Source of the DNA: Eremophila alpestris peregrina
Lineage: Eukaryota; Chordata; Aves; Passeriformes; Alaudidae
Assembly: GCA_009792885.1 (NCBI GenBank)
Contig: WMCF01000031.1
Coordinates: 1,775,437-1,839,436, forward strand
Direction: 5' to 3'
DNA: 64,000 nucleotides
Part shown: in pieces, positions 38,101 through 53,100 of the stretch
How the letters are laid out: every line of letters starts with the position of its first letter
Numbering within the stretch: the first letter of the stretch is position 1
The notes under the pieces: generated by a model
Databases searched by the model: none
What the model was told of the DNA's origin: nothing
The model's input: the letters and a program-made list of their open reading frames with translations, nothing else
Program-made: the position numbers and the translations under genes

Positions 38101-41100
38101 CTTCTTGTCCAGATACGCACAAGAGCGGAACGTGATGAAGCTGGAAAGAACAAAGATATAACAGTTACCACATTGTCCCACTGACCCTCAACAACAGCCA
38201 GTAATGCTTCAAAACAACAAATGTCTGCAAAACCTTTCAGAGAGGAGCCAAGCCCCTCTCCCTCTCTGGCTCCTCTCTGCAAGGCTTGTGGACCAAACAT
38301 CCTTTAACTCCTCAGTTTTGTGGGTTCCACCTGGATTTCTAGAGCTGTGGTTTCTCTCACTTTTCATCACACTAACATTTTTAAACAGTACTCCAAGAGT
38401 GGGGCCTTGCAGCATGTCCCAAATGAATGTGAGCATCTGCCTCCTTGGCCCTGGGGAGCTCAAGAAGGGCAGGCAGACGTGTGTCCTGCCTGGGAAGAAC
38501 ATTGCTCATCCATGATGGGCAGCTTGGAGCCAGCAAAGAAAGTTACATGACACAGCAGCCTCTGCCAGTGTAAACTTCTGTTTTCTGGGTATTTACTTTT
38601 TGCATTTCTCTTCCCTTAGACTGGCCTGTTGGTGATCCATTTCTCCTCTGGACAGAGCACATTCGTGCTCCAGGTACAAACATCCCAGAAGAATACTTCA
38701 AAGTGTCAAAAGTAATTAATTGGACATTTAATTTTGGGGGTTGTACTTTTAAACTTAAACATGGGAACTAAAACACTAATCCAAAGCAACCTTTACTGCT
38801 GAAGTTTTTCTCTAAAGCTTGATGCTTCTTTGGTAGTCTTGGACCAGAAATGTATGAGACAAAGGTTTCCACACTGTGGTCTGCAGACCACAATGGCCTG
38901 TCTTGGCTGGACATGCAGTGCTGGCTCTCCTCCCTGTCTCCATCTGTTACACGACATAGGAGACAGCTAAAAATATATAAGCATTCCAAAAGCACTTTTC
39001 CATATAAGCAACTGCCCCAGGAAGTTATATGATTGGAAATAGGAGCAGCTGTAATGTGCCAGACAGTCTGTTAAGATGTAGCTTGCCCTGGGAAAGCACT
39101 GGGATGCTGTGCAGAATGCAAACTCCTACATGGGATACCACTTTATTCCTGGAAATCCAATACTTAAAATCATCACATGGTCAGTTATGTAGCATGGTAA
39201 TAAAAAAACCCTGAGAAGTAACAAATAGACAGGGAAAGCTTCTCATCTGTCACTGCAGTCAAAATAAAAGACAACAGAATGAAGGATGTTCCCAGAGAAG
39301 TCCTGAGCATTATTCAAGCATCCCCTTGCAGAGGGGACCCAGCTCCCTCAGCCCTGTAGTGCCTGTCACCTATGGGGAGAGCTATTCCCAGAGTTCCTGA
39401 GGCTGGAGCAGATGTGCTGCCTAGGAACCTTTATAAATATGGGCAGCTGGACTCCCTTAAGGACTTACATCTAATGGAATTTTGTATTTCATCCGCAAAT
39501 TTTAGGAGAACATACAATCACATTTACAGCAGCAGATGATGTAACTCAAAATGGCACATCACTTATGGTCTCTGTAAGTTCTGTTATTAGAATCCCCTTA
39601 AAAAAAAAAAGAAAAAAAAAGGAGGAAAGAAGCCTCTACTCTCCCCTAATTTAGCATGTGAGAGCTGGCAGTAACACTCAAATCCAAAATAAGTTGTACA
39701 GCAACTCAATCCAGCAAACTGCCCCACACGTGCTTAGGCTTAAGAATGCAAGTAAGCCTAAGAATGTGAGGCCCTGAGACAAGGCCTGGTGTTTAATTAA
39801 AGCAAACCACACTGCTGCAGAGTTTACAGGGCACCAGAACACAGCAGCACGAACACCCAGACCCCCTCCCTCCCTCCCTCCCTCCTCAGTGCCAAGACAC
39901 AGAACTGCACACACACTCTCAGTCTTTCCTTGGGCTCCCAATAAAAGAACAAATTTTTAATATTTACAGAGCAACCAATAAATAGTTGGCTCAAAGTGGC
40001 ACAGAACATTTTTAAAGGACTGCAAACAAACACCATATTAATGTTACACATGAACAAGGCCATTACAACTTTGGTATCTTTAAGTTTTCCCTCATTTTAG
40101 TCCTCATTCTGCTTTTGGAAATCAAGTTATTCTGAATCCCAGATTGTACACTCTGCCATTTCAACAGAGCAGAACTGTTCTCATTTATTTAAAATCAGGT
40201 GACTAAAAAGAAGTATTCCCATAGAGTGTATGTTTCATCTAATTCCTTCAAAAAGTTCAATATGGAGTTAAATTTAAACAGAGTGAAGAGGTGTGATAAA
40301 TGATAATTATGGAGGTAACACTGGGAAGGGACACTGACAAAAACAAACAAAATCTTCAAATCATTACAACAAAAAAGACAAATTATTGCTGATACAATAA
40401 ACCTCCAGGTCTTCTTCCTGTGCTTCACCTTGCTCTTAGATTGGCTAAGAGCAGCTGCAGCCCTGATTGCAATATGTACAGAATATTTCCCTTGACTGAA
40501 CTTTTAAGAGTAGCTCATAAAATGTCATTTTTCTTCTAAACAGAGTGAGACACAATATCCAGAGGGAAATGATAAAGCACAAAAAAGTAAATGACTACTT
40601 ACAACTGTGATTTGTTTGTGTTGGGTCCTGAATTTGCCATACTAAGAACACCACGTCCTGTGTGGGACAAATTGGGCTTGAATTCATCTTTGAAAGGTTT
40701 TCCCCAGTAAGATTCTCCTCCTTTAAAAAAAAAAAAATAGAATAATGTTTGTTTTCATTAATTTCTCACTGTGTTTTGCAACAGGCACTGCCATTAAATC
40801 CAAGGTTTCCAGCCCCTGCAGTCACTATGTGTTAATACATTGTTACCTCACCCCTATCACCAGGCCAGTGTTTGAGCACGACCTTGAAATCTGCTGTTTG
40901 CAACTGGCACCACATTTCTGTGCCCTCACCACACTTTATCAACAGCTTCATGTATCCTGTGCTGAAGAACACTCAAGGATTTAATGTTTTCCTCCTGGTC
41001 CACCATAATTTTTCTCTTTTGAGACATGAAATCTTTAAAATTGGCCTCATGACAAAACACAGAGCAAAGAGTTACCAGTTTAATTGCACTCTGGATATAG

Positions 41101-44100
41101 CATTGCTTCCAGAAATAAAATATCAGGGAGATGAAACACATTCATAGAATCAACTAAGAATAGGAGCTATAAGCTCAAATGCTTAATCCCAGACTAAACA
41201 AGGAATGATGATATATGGTGCTCCAAATTAAAAGGCAAAAATTAGATATTTGGACTAGATACCCAGATGATGTAAGCCCTTATATGCAGTGAAGGTAAAA
41301 AAATGATAAAATTGCACAAACCCCAGCCCCAGCCCTCCCAAACTGATTTCTTTTCTGTGACTGTGGACAGAGAGAGGGTCCATGAGAGCCCTTCTCCTGG
41401 CTGTCATTTTTACATTATTTATGACAGATCTGACATTTTCATTTGCACTTTCTTCCAGGATCATCCTTAATAAGAAAAAACAAAGGCTGAGATGAGTCAT
41501 AGTTTTATAGTCAAATCCATAATCTTGTTTGACAAACCATGAAAAAATATTTCACCTTAGGACAGTATTAAAAATAAAACAAACACAACTCTCCAAAGAG
41601 GCAGCAAGCCTTGTCCATCTGCAGAACTGGCTCCAGAGCTCTCCAGAGTAAGTGGAGGAGCAGCAGGTCAGGGTGGTGCTCCCCAGCCATGTGCACACAC
41701 AGCACAGAAAGCAATTTGATGATATGGCTGCACACAGAAGCAGCAAATAAAACCAAGGAATGAATCAGGCTCCTACTGAAAACCTTACCCCAAAAAATCA
41801 CAAGAGTGCATTAAATGAGGGAAGAGTTTGAGATGATACTGAGAAAACAAAGCATCACATATGGACAGCTGCAAATGGAACTAAGTGAGAAATTCTGGAA
41901 GAAGCTGACCCACTTAAAAACCCAATTAATCATATTCAAAAGACCTATTAATAGAGATGAGTGTTGCCTGCTCTGCAGTTTGACAGGAGGTGGCAAAAGG
42001 GGACAAACCCTGCAGGGGTTTTCTGTAATCTGGAGTACAGCAGTGGTTACTTCAGCAATCTCTGGCTATTGAGTATTCTAAGATCAGCTAAATTACATCA
42101 GCTTGATCCCATATGCCAATCTTTTCCAGCAGTGGATGACAGGGATATGGCACAGTTGCAAGCAGCTCTAGAGGAGTTTGTGCTGTCTGAAGTTTTCAGA
42201 GGATGCAGAACATGAGCACAGTCTGTGGAGATGGGACACAGCAGCAAGTGGCCAAAGCCCTGAGCCTGCTACACCCTTCATGTGCTTCCAGCTGATGCTG
42301 GAATTACAGTCAAGCTGCTGAAAGAGAGTGGAATCAAGCCTGAAGCCTTCACTGGTCAGGAAAATAATTCAAAAGGAAAGAGGAAAATTGTGAATGACAG
42401 AGAGACTCTCTCTTTCTGGCACAACAAACAACCAGACCCAAGAGCTTGCAGACAGGAGCAATGAGCCATGATCTTTAGGCTTTGGAATATTTATTTTTGT
42501 ATGATTTCATTTCGGATCATGCACTGCAGGTCAGAATTAATCTCGTATGTGTGAAAGCTAAGTTTGGCTCATTGGGGCTCTCTGGAAATAACAGATATTT
42601 TAGCAGCCCTGCTCTGTCTGCCATCCAGCTGTTTCCAAGGCTAATTCTGTCTGCCTGGGAGCTGCAGCAGGAGCAGGGAATGGCCTGTGCAGCATTTGCC
42701 TAAAAGGCCAGACGTGCTGTGAAGGACAGAACTGAAGTGTCTGTGCAGACCTGGCAGCACAAACTGCCAAAGGGCACTGGAGACACTGCAAAGGCACTCA
42801 GCAGAGCAGGCACGGCTTGGGGGCTTTTGTTGTTGTTTTGGTTTGGGTTCTTTTCATAAATTAAAGGGAATACATTGTTTTCTTTTTCAAGGAAAACCCC
42901 AAAGTATTCTTCTTAAATTAAAAATAGCCTGAATGTGCTTTTCATCAAACTCCTGCTAACCTTTGGAATTGTTCCAGGCTTCAAGTATCTGCTTGAAGCA
43001 GGACTAGACAGAACAAGTCAGAGGATGACAAGTTATATCTATACATTTTTTTAATTACTGAAACCCAACATGACTTTCTCTGTGAAGATTAAGTACAGAC
43101 CCCTAATCAGTCTAAGGCCATGGCAGCACAGTGCCTAATGCTCAGCTGGAACAGGGATTTTACATTCTTACTTTTTACTCTTCACATTAGAGCTCCAGGT
43201 AAACTTGGAAAAACCACTCACAGGTTCCAAACCTACTAATAATTATGAGGTGTGTGTAAGTATCTAGCAGATTTTCCTGTGTTTATTCTCCACACAGTTG
43301 GGAGGTGTGGCTGTACATTTTCTGAAAGCAGACTGGATGCAGACAGAGGAGGTGGGAGCACGGCTGTGTCTGGCTCCAGCCTTTTCATGTCACACTCCCT
43401 GTACGTGCCACAAGGAGAGGAGAGGAGGCTCCTCCTGCCACTCCCCAAATCCTCCAGAGTGCACACAGATCTCTGCAGGCTATATTTGGAGTCCCAGTGA
43501 TGCAAACCCCTCACCCAGTGCTGATGTAGCAGCCCACCAGCAAAGCCACAAGAACTGACTCTGGCTGTTGGATTCACGGCTGGCAGCACTGCTGTCACTT
43601 CACCTCCCTGTCACTTCTTCACCTCCCTCTCAGCTGATCCTCTGTCCAAGTGCAGCTCTGTGCCCACTGCACTTGCAAACGTTTCTGAGATCATATTACA
43701 AGTGCTGGAAAAGAATTCTGTGGGGTTGTGTGCTGCAGATCAGTTCACATGGCAGCAGCCATGGCCCCAGCATGTCCTGCCACTGCCTGGATTGCTGTTG
43801 GGAATAACTCCAGCCTGCACATGGCAATCTCCTGCTTGCACAAAGCTGGATCAGCCTCAGGAACACACTGCCATTCAACAGCACTTAACCTGTACAGTAG
43901 CAATGCCTTCAGGAGCCAGAAAGAGTTTTTGTGCAATTCTGTAAAATAAAAATCACGTGCCTACTCAGATACACATGATCCAAAGCTGCAGGAAGCTGGG
44001 AGACAATTCCACACATTCCCCATTTAAAGAAAATCTCTTAAATTAAAGACATCTTTAACTCATTCTCACACAGAGATGAAATGAAACAGACCACACAGCT

Positions 44101-47100
44101 CTTAGAACAGAACATTAATAATTTCTGTGGCCATCCAGAGTGGCAAGATATATTTAGCTTGTACTGAAGCATGGTTAGTTATTCAGTCTTGTATCTGCAT
44201 CCTGTGCTGATAGTAAACAGGTGAACAGATCTAAACTGACATCTGAAGCAATCATATATTAGCAACTAAACAGAAAAAAGCCACATTTTTCAGGTTGTCT
44301 TTTGAACTAAACCAGATTACTCTGTGGTAGTCTTTGCTCCTACTAGAAGCATATAAAAATTTTTTTTTGAGGCACACACAATTTGTACAACTTTCTTGCA
44401 AAGAGCTGAGAGATGCATCTAAAGCTTCAGAAATGTAGCATTCCAAAAGCCAGGTGTGGGCTGGGAATCATCATTCATGACAGTTGTGATTTTAAATAAA
44501 TCCTTCCTTTTTCTGGCTTAAAAATTGCTAAGCAGTGGTAAGAAGTAGGAGGGTTCTGATTCACAAAAATGATGGCTTACTTTCTGTAATTTTCTTCTTG
44601 TCATTTGGAACAACGAGGTACATAATAACATCTGACACTTCTGTAGAGCTTTCCAAGTGAGACTCTGGAATAATTTTGCAACTATGAAAGCCTTAGCTCA
44701 GGCAGTGAGTGCTTCTCTCCTCTCAGATAAGAGGACATGGTACCCAACCCCACAAACCAGGGAGTGGATTTGCAGAGGGGCTGCAGATTAAAAGGAGTAT
44801 ATTCTAGATAAAAAGCTCTTGCTCTTGTCCTTTTGCTGAGCTTCAATCATGCAAGAAAAGGGGCTCTACAACTGGCACAGTTTAGGAACTTGCCATCTTA
44901 GGAAATCACACTGCATTGATCAAGTTTGTCCCGAGTCCTTTGCTGCTGACATTTCAGAGGAGCTCTTCTTGCTGCCAAACAAAATGCAATTCCCATCTAC
45001 CTGTGGTATTTCATCCTGGACTTTTACAGCTATAATGTGCCTCCTCTGTGCCCTCCTGGATTCATAAATCACAGGCTGATTCATGAGACCTTCCACCAGG
45101 TTGTGAGAAAGAGTAGCTGAAAAAAGCCTGTGCTGCATTGAAAATGTGATGCTTTGAATACAGTTTTCCCTTTTTCATACAAAAGGGTTAGGATATTAAA
45201 CCTATTTTTTCTACATGCAAATTTTCTTCTATTATTTGGAACACTGAAAATACAGAGCAGCTGCTCCACTTGCACGGCCGTGAGTTAGAATTACTCACAA
45301 TGTTCAACCACTTACTTGTTATGAACAGCAGGAAAAGAGATCCATCACAAATCTAAAATTCATTTTCAAATAATTAATCATTCCAAAGAATGACCATGAC
45401 TCAGCTTATTGCTCTGAATACTGCCTCAATGGGTGGTTATTTTGTGAGAGAAGAAATAAGCTGCTGCACCACAATACAATTTCTCCCAGTATTGTGGAAC
45501 ATGAAGGTGAAGGCTGTAGGAAGATGATTCTGGTCCTCCAAAGCAGTGTCAGCCTTGCAGGACTGTGCATCTGACTGCTCTGGCAGTGCAGGTCTGAAGC
45601 TGTGCTAAGGTAAAACTATTCCCCACTCTTTTCTCAGGGAGCTATCTCAACTCCCAGATGCCACAATGCTCATTTCCACCCTTCTCCACTCCTGAGCACC
45701 AGGAGTCAGCTGTCCTTCACATGGCTGCTGGGTCACATTTACCCTTACAGCAGTCCAAAAGAGACTCAAGAAGGACATGTTGGGAGCTGAATAACAAACA
45801 GCAAAGCAAGGCTCAGGGCTGCCTACAGAGAGCAGAGCAGCCATGGCACAGGACAGTCAGTGACAACCAGCTTGGCACTCACCTCTGTGAACTGCTCCCA
45901 AAACACAGGCACACCTAATGCAGGTGAGCCAAAGCACAGTTACAGTCTGTGCATGTATCACAAGTAACCTGCTGTCATCTTGTACTCATTGTGCCCAAAT
46001 CCACCCAGAGATGAACAGTCCTGGGCTGAGTTAGCAATGGAGTGGGTGAGCATCTCAGCATCTGGGGGCTGCAACCACAAACCTGACACCCTGACACATG
46101 GCTGAATGTCAGATGACAGAAACCAAATGGTGGGGAGATATTTGAACAAGTTTGTTCTAATTCCTGAACTAAGGAACAATTAAATAAATAGAAGAACATA
46201 TACAGGCCTAATGCATCTTCCATGTATCAGTTTAGAAAAGGGTTTTCTTTCAAAAAGCAAACAAAAAGGCCAAATCTCTTAGCTAGAAACCATCAGTTGA
46301 AGCAGAAGGTTCTGTGTGGATGAGGAAACAAAGTATGGTTTTTTTGTTCTGAAGTCTTCCTACAAAAGGCTCTAATAGAAACAGTTGATAATATTGACAT
46401 TTAAAGGGTAACCTCCAAATAGTCCTCCCTATTGCCAATTGAAATATCTGGGAAGAAAGCCCTGTTCTGTTCTCATATGCTTCTCTGATATTACAGAAGT
46501 CAAGCTATTTACTTCTAAAGCCCATTTAATCTTACAGATTTTTTTAGCTTTCAAAGGTGCATCTTTTTTTTCCCTTCTAAGAAGCAGTGTGTCAAAAAAA
46601 TACTGAAATAAAAAAAAAAAAGGGAATTTATCCTGCAAATAACAAACAGGCCACAGGCAAAAAAGCTACAAAGAACAGAATCCCAGTGCTTTACTCCAAA
46701 GCTCTCCTAAAGTGAATGCCTGTGATCACATTAATAATGCACAAAGCAATGGACCAGCACTTTTACAGCATGGGAGCCCAGGAGAGCATCAGTCCCTCTG
46801 GCCTGGTGCTGAGCTGAACCCTCCTCTGGCTGTGCTGCTGCCAAGGGAACATCCAGCCTCAGGTCTGGCCACCTTCTCACAGAAGAGACACACAAGTGGA
46901 ATTTCTGCCTCACAGTGAAGTGCCCTGGATCTATGCAGCAGTCAGGAACAAATCCTGACAGACTACTTGCACTCTGTGAACTGTCTCAGCAGCTTCACTG
47001 AAGTATTAAACACAAAGGCATGACAGTTCAAGAGCAATCTACAGCCCACCAGGCTCTCCATTTAGATTTTCTTGTGATATTATCATATTCAACAAGCAAT

Positions 47101-50100
47101 TAGGTGAAGACATATAAAATCCCACTGTCTTCAAAAAATAAAAGCCATTCAGGTGCAAAGAAGACATTTGCACCGTTTGGACTCTACAATAATTGCAGCC
47201 AGTCTCTAAAAATCTGCAAGACTCATGTCTGTTGGAGTGCACACTGCTCATTTCATCAGAACTTTAATAGTCCTGACAGATGTTTGCGAGACATCTCGCC
47301 TGTGATATACTCATATTTAATTAAGAATGACAAGGAGGAAAACAAGATGGAAAATACTAGAGGTCATTAGACTGCTTTTTTGAAGTGAAATAATGTATGT
47401 AGGAGGATTTTCATCCTATGTGCTTATTAGCATTTCACTTTCAAAGCCAGTGGAGCTGAGCCTTGCCCTTCAGTGCAGCACTGATGCCAGTCCTGTGCCT
47501 CTGTTAACTCTGCTGTCTTACAACTCTTCTGCCATTTGCACAAACAGAAGCAGGAATGACACCAGCAAGTTAATTTTCATTCCACAGCAGGATCTGAACT
47601 CCACCCTGCAAGGGTGAGAGGTGTCTGAGTCAACCTATTAAATCTCTCCCGTCTCCTGACACCTCTTTAATTTCTCATTTCAAAAGATGTTCCTAATTAT
47701 GTCTTTCGGGATTTGAACCAAAACTTCCCATATAAAAAAAAAATCAAATCACATTTGACAGTCCAAACATAGATGGTAGCAATTCTTGTTAATGGGTTTT
47801 TGCCATCAAAACACTGAACCTTTAACTAGTCTCAAATCCTGCAACTGTTGATTATCACATACACTACAAGAAAAGTTGTCAGGCAGCTCACACTAACATA
47901 ATTTACAAAGTAAATAGAGCTGAAGTATTTAAGTATTTATGCTGGTGTCAGCCACAAGTGGGCAGATAAAAGGTGCAAGTGGAAAATGAGCACATTTCCA
48001 GCAGTGACCAGAGGTATGACATGACCTATCTCCTGTGGTGGGCAATGCTCTGACACCCCTCAGCTGCTCTGCCTCCTGACCACTCCTGCTACAACTCTTC
48101 CCACATCTCCAACCAAGGCAGAAGGAACAGGAGGAAGAATTTTGTAGCAGTGATCCCTAGAAGTTAGAAAAAGAGCAGCTTGGGCATTACAAGGAAACTA
48201 GCTGGGAGAACAGATGGTGTCTGGCCAATCACCAGTTCTGAGGCAGGTCTCAAGTATTTAATTAACACTGAATTTGAAAGCAACTTTGCAAGGATGTGTT
48301 TCTTCCTTTGTTCTTTGCCCTGGAAGACCAGCTGTAAAATCATAATTTTCATGCATTTATTTTCTGAAGGAAAAAGGAAGCAAAACCCACAAGAATTCTG
48401 CATGGAAGAGGGCCCAAGCTTTAGACTGAGAAGGTATGGGATGAAATTTTGGACATAGTCAACATGGTCATAAAAATATATCAGTGAAACCTCTGTTTTA
48501 AAGTAAACACAGTGTCCCACATATCATCATTTAGAAAATTTTCATTTAAAATTGTCTGGAAGCAAATGCAACAACACAGCCCATGAAGTGAGAACAACTG
48601 ACTTGGTTCAAACTCAACCTTACCTGTTCCTGTTCCAGTTGGATCACCTCCTTGGATCTGCAGGATTAAAATTAAATCACTGTTACATATGTATCTGTGT
48701 GAAAGACATGAAACACAAACCATAAAAGCCAATTCTGCTCAATTTTCTGCCTTCTATATTGTGTCATGGTGACAAGTCAGGAGCAAGGAAGCCATTACTA
48801 CTTATTTGGAGCTTATTTATCAGCTGGCTGTCATCCCTGACATTGCTTATCCATAAGCAGAATGGCAGTTTTATAAAAATAACAGGTCTTTTATGGGTAA
48901 ATAGGGAAAATAACCATCTCAAATGGGTTAACCAGATCATCCTTTTTGTGGAGTCCTGAATCAGAACCTGCTTTTTAACTGATGATGCACTGCTTTAGGA
49001 ACTGAAAAGGCTTTACATTTTGCTACCAACCCTCCACATGATGGGAAGCAAGAAAAGAGGGAATATGGAATATTTTTTGTATCTAAACCTGTATCCCACT
49101 CACTACCTCCAGTAGGAAAAATCATCATGTGAAGCAAATATTTCAGTAACAAAATTAATTACATGTATTAATCACAGTACATGCAGGATCTACAGAAAAA
49201 AATATTCAATGTTTTAATGCCAGTGGAGGGAGCATCAAAGTAATAGCACACAGGCACCATTTTAGTTGTGAATTTAACTATGAACTGAGATCTACAGTGC
49301 TGTCAAAAGGAAAAAAGCTTTTCATAGGATGACAGGACAGAATGTAACATCCAGTGATGTTCCTTGTGAGAGATGTGCTCTGCCTTCAGGATCAGGCTGT
49401 TAATTCTTCTGAAAGGAAGTTACAGGGCAGCTACAATATCCTAAACTGCCTGGACTGTAACTCTGTAAATAAAGACCTTTGACTACCAAAGACACAGTTC
49501 TGGAACACAAGGAGTTAAAGGTGCTCTTTAACTCCTTCACAAGCCTGGGCTCCCAGTGCTGGAGCACACTAGGAAAGGATGATCTGATAACATCCAAGTA
49601 CCAGAACTTGAAACAGAAATTCAGATGCTTGCTAAAGTTTCATCTGAATGGGATTTCAACAGACCACAGTATTACTTATCCAAATTAGTGTTTCCCTCTC
49701 TCTCCTTCTGTTCTTTAACACCCACCCACATCTTGGGGAAGATAACAAGAGCCAAGGCAATGACTTCAGGGCTTTGTCTGGAATGCCAGCAGATGCAGTG
49801 ATGTTCCAGTGACAATTGTTAGTGACACCCCTAAGGACACACAGCACAGCTGAGGACAACCCTCATTCTGATGGTATATTTAATATACATCTATTGCAAG
49901 TGTCATGCATGGAACAACCTAAACCTGAGGTAGGTTAAATATATGGGATATTTGAGTACATCCCATATTGTATTAAAAAACAGGGGTTTTTTAATACTCA
50001 CCACAAAATTCCGAATCGATCGGTGGAAAATGGTCCCATCATAATAATTCTTCTTGCACAGTTTGATGAAGTTTTCACATGTTCTGGGTGTCTGAAAGAC

Positions 50101-53100
50101 AATGGGAAGCTTTAATTGAGCACAACCTTTAAACAAGCATTGCAGTGGTTAAAGAAGCACTTTTCACATGTGCCTTACAAAGAAACAAACATGCAGGACT
50201 CCAAGAGGACGGAGGCTCTGTTGACAGGAAGAAGCCTGTAAGATCCCTTCTTTTAAGGTACACTGGAGACACACTGTGTTCAATAAATTAAACCCAGACC
50301 TTCCCATTAACACAAAGAAGTGTTGAGCATTAGCTGGGATAACAGGAACTCCCAGCTGACATCATGATGGTGAACACAGGTAAGCTCAGAGACTTGCAAG
50401 GAACTGAGTTCCAGCAGTGCCTCACAATCCTGTTTCAAAGGGGGGTTCTAACACTGAAAAATGTTAATTTACCAGAGTGAGAAAGAACCTGACTGCTCTG
50501 CTCCACTATTTCAGAGTGAGCACATTGCAGCTAACTGGGAGAGAAGCATTTGGTCCTCTTCAGCACTTGGAACTAACAATGGGACTGACCCAAGTCATTG
50601 GAGCACAAGAAAAATAAAAAAACCCAAATTGTTTTCAAAACTTTAAATAAAATAAAAAAATTATGCTAAATATGTTGCCAACTTCTAACCCACTTTTACA
50701 GGGCAAATTGAAGTTATTTAGTGGATTTATGAGCCATAACTTCAAACAGTACCTCCTGAAAAACTTTACTTTCCACCTAATCATCCTCCCACTGTAATTG
50801 TATGGATCCTCTTCTCTGCAATACTAAAATACCTTCAGACATACAAACACAAGTACAGAAACAGCCTGTTTTCTACACTTGGACATGTTTTCCAGCCCCA
50901 CTGTGGATTATGTGCATAAATCTATTTCAGTTTTACAAACGAATGCATCTAACTGAGTTCTTACAGACCTTAAAAATATCCTTATTGCTGGATGTGCTGG
51001 CAAGAAAAGCCCCAGCATGGGCTGCAATGGCTGGGAGTGAGCACACACAGGAGTTGTCTTTGTGAAAGGACAAGATTCACTTTGCACTGCTCTGACATCA
51101 CTCTTGGTCTGGGAGCTGCTGGAGGCAGAGACTGAGCCATGCAACCTGAAGTGACTTAAAAGCCAAAAAAAACAAGGCCAGCCTGATTACAGTAATTGAA
51201 GGATGAAATAATCTCTATCTTTTAAAAAGCCAGTCCACACAAGTATTCATCTGGAACCTACAGAACTTCAGTTTTCTGTATTTTCTCATCTGAAACACAA
51301 TCATTCTCACCCCTCTTTATTTACACTGAAATTTTCTTATTTTTCCAAACAAATGTTACCTGTCATTATAAATTCTCTGTATTGATTCCTTCTTAATTAC
51401 TCTACTCAGATGACAGCTGTCAGCTGAGCCACAAGTGAAAAAATTAGCAAATTCTAATCCTACACCAGCCATCATTTCAGATTTCCTGCAGAATTCATTA
51501 GTGAGTTAAATGGTAATGGTGCCATGATGGCTTCAGGTAGAATGGCACCAAGACACACACTTTGGTGGCATCCTGAGGACAACTCCTAAGTAACTATATT
51601 CCATAAAAACTGCATCAGGCAACAGGAGCTTCTCCAGCAATTTCAATGTTTATAGAAAATGTGAATTTTCTGCCTTTAAATTCAACATATATGCTTTAAA
51701 ATAATCTTTGTACTTAATCTTTCTAGTAAAATTCAACCCCTGAGGAATTCCTTGTGCAGCATATGCTTCCTTTATAAGACAATATCATAACACTTGATCC
51801 CAGTGTTTTGCTGTTAGTTATTACTTGTGGAAAATGTCAGTAAGGATAAAAAAAAGTTTAAAAAATTTCTTTATGAATCAGAAATGGAATCAGCAGCTTT
51901 TAGCCTAAGGCACTTTATCTCATGAGAGCCAAGCACTCTTTGGAGAGAGAGACACAGTTAATAAGTTCTCGAGGGGGAATATAGCAACCTGTAATTAATT
52001 TTTTACAAAAAATGAAACTAGGCAAAAGACTGAGTCCCCTAGGAATGGACACCAAATCATTTTATATTTGCACAAAGCTGATAACCCAAAGCAGATTTCC
52101 TATTTATTTTCAAAACACGATTTGTAAATTATACATCAAAAAAACTGGCTCTAGAAATGTATTTTTTATGCAGGACCTGTGCTGACCCTTCTCTCTAAAT
52201 GGATTTCTAGCTATTATACCCTTTCCCAGAAACAAGCTTTTCAAATGCATCTTCAGAAATATTTAGTATACATGCAATAGTCATTTCACTGCAAGGCTTC
52301 CTTTAAATGACTGCCACCAAATTGGTTCCCATGGTCACCTCATGCATCACAGAGATACATTTGGCAGGTAAACAGCTCCTTAGCAACATTACCACTACCT
52401 TTTATAGTGCTTTTTAGTAGACACAAATATGAGGGTTTGCATTCAGTCAGTAATAAACCCCAGTTTCAGTCATGCAGCAGATCTAGAATATCTGGCTCAG
52501 ATTATCTGATTTATTCAAAGCAGTTCATGTTCTTGCCAAATCTCACACTGCCAAGCACATTTCAGGGATTTTTTTAAAGCAGCATCCTGTCCAAAGCAGG
52601 AGAAAAAGGCTTGAGGTTCATGGGGAAGGTGCAGAATGAAGTTGTGTTCAGCACTGACCATACAAACAAGGCCAGGCTTTGAAGCCTTTGTTCCAGCTAC
52701 AAAGACTGCTGACATATAAACACACACAAACAAACCTGACTCTGTTATTTGATGTAAGATCTCGTGGCAGATGTCAGACTCCCAGTCTCTGAATGCAAAG
52801 CTGTCTCCTTCTTCAGAAACCTCCTGCACATCACTTGCCTCACACCATTTCTGAAGGAGGAGGGGATGGTCAGGGCACCTGGAAATGCAGGAGCTAACAC
52901 CAGCTCCTTGTTCTCTCATCACTGACTGTCTGCTCCAGGCTCTCTCTTTAGTTTTGTCTTCAACTGGCCTCAACAGCAACAGCTAATTTTTCCCTCTTTA
53001 TCCCTTTTACATTAAGCAGGAAATGACTTAAATTACTTTATTCTGCTGACTGTGACTTAGACCTATATGTAAGGAAGTCAAGGGGAAAATGCCACTGTGT

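Noticed and set aside
41142..41152. tcatagaatca string resembling the CR1 3' tail
   Set aside because: Only 11 bases match and the flanking sequence does not continue into a CR1 consensus.
41815..42215. Adjacent plus-strand open frames that might be an old retroviral or pseudogene fragment
   Set aside because: No motif of gag, pol or env type or of a host gene could be recognised, and the frames are short and overlapping.
52515..52979. 154-codon open frame on the minus strand inside a PPIL2 intron
   Set aside because: On the PPIL2 sense strand, but the exons on both sides join in phase without it and it has no counterpart in the PPIL2 protein. No domain recognised.
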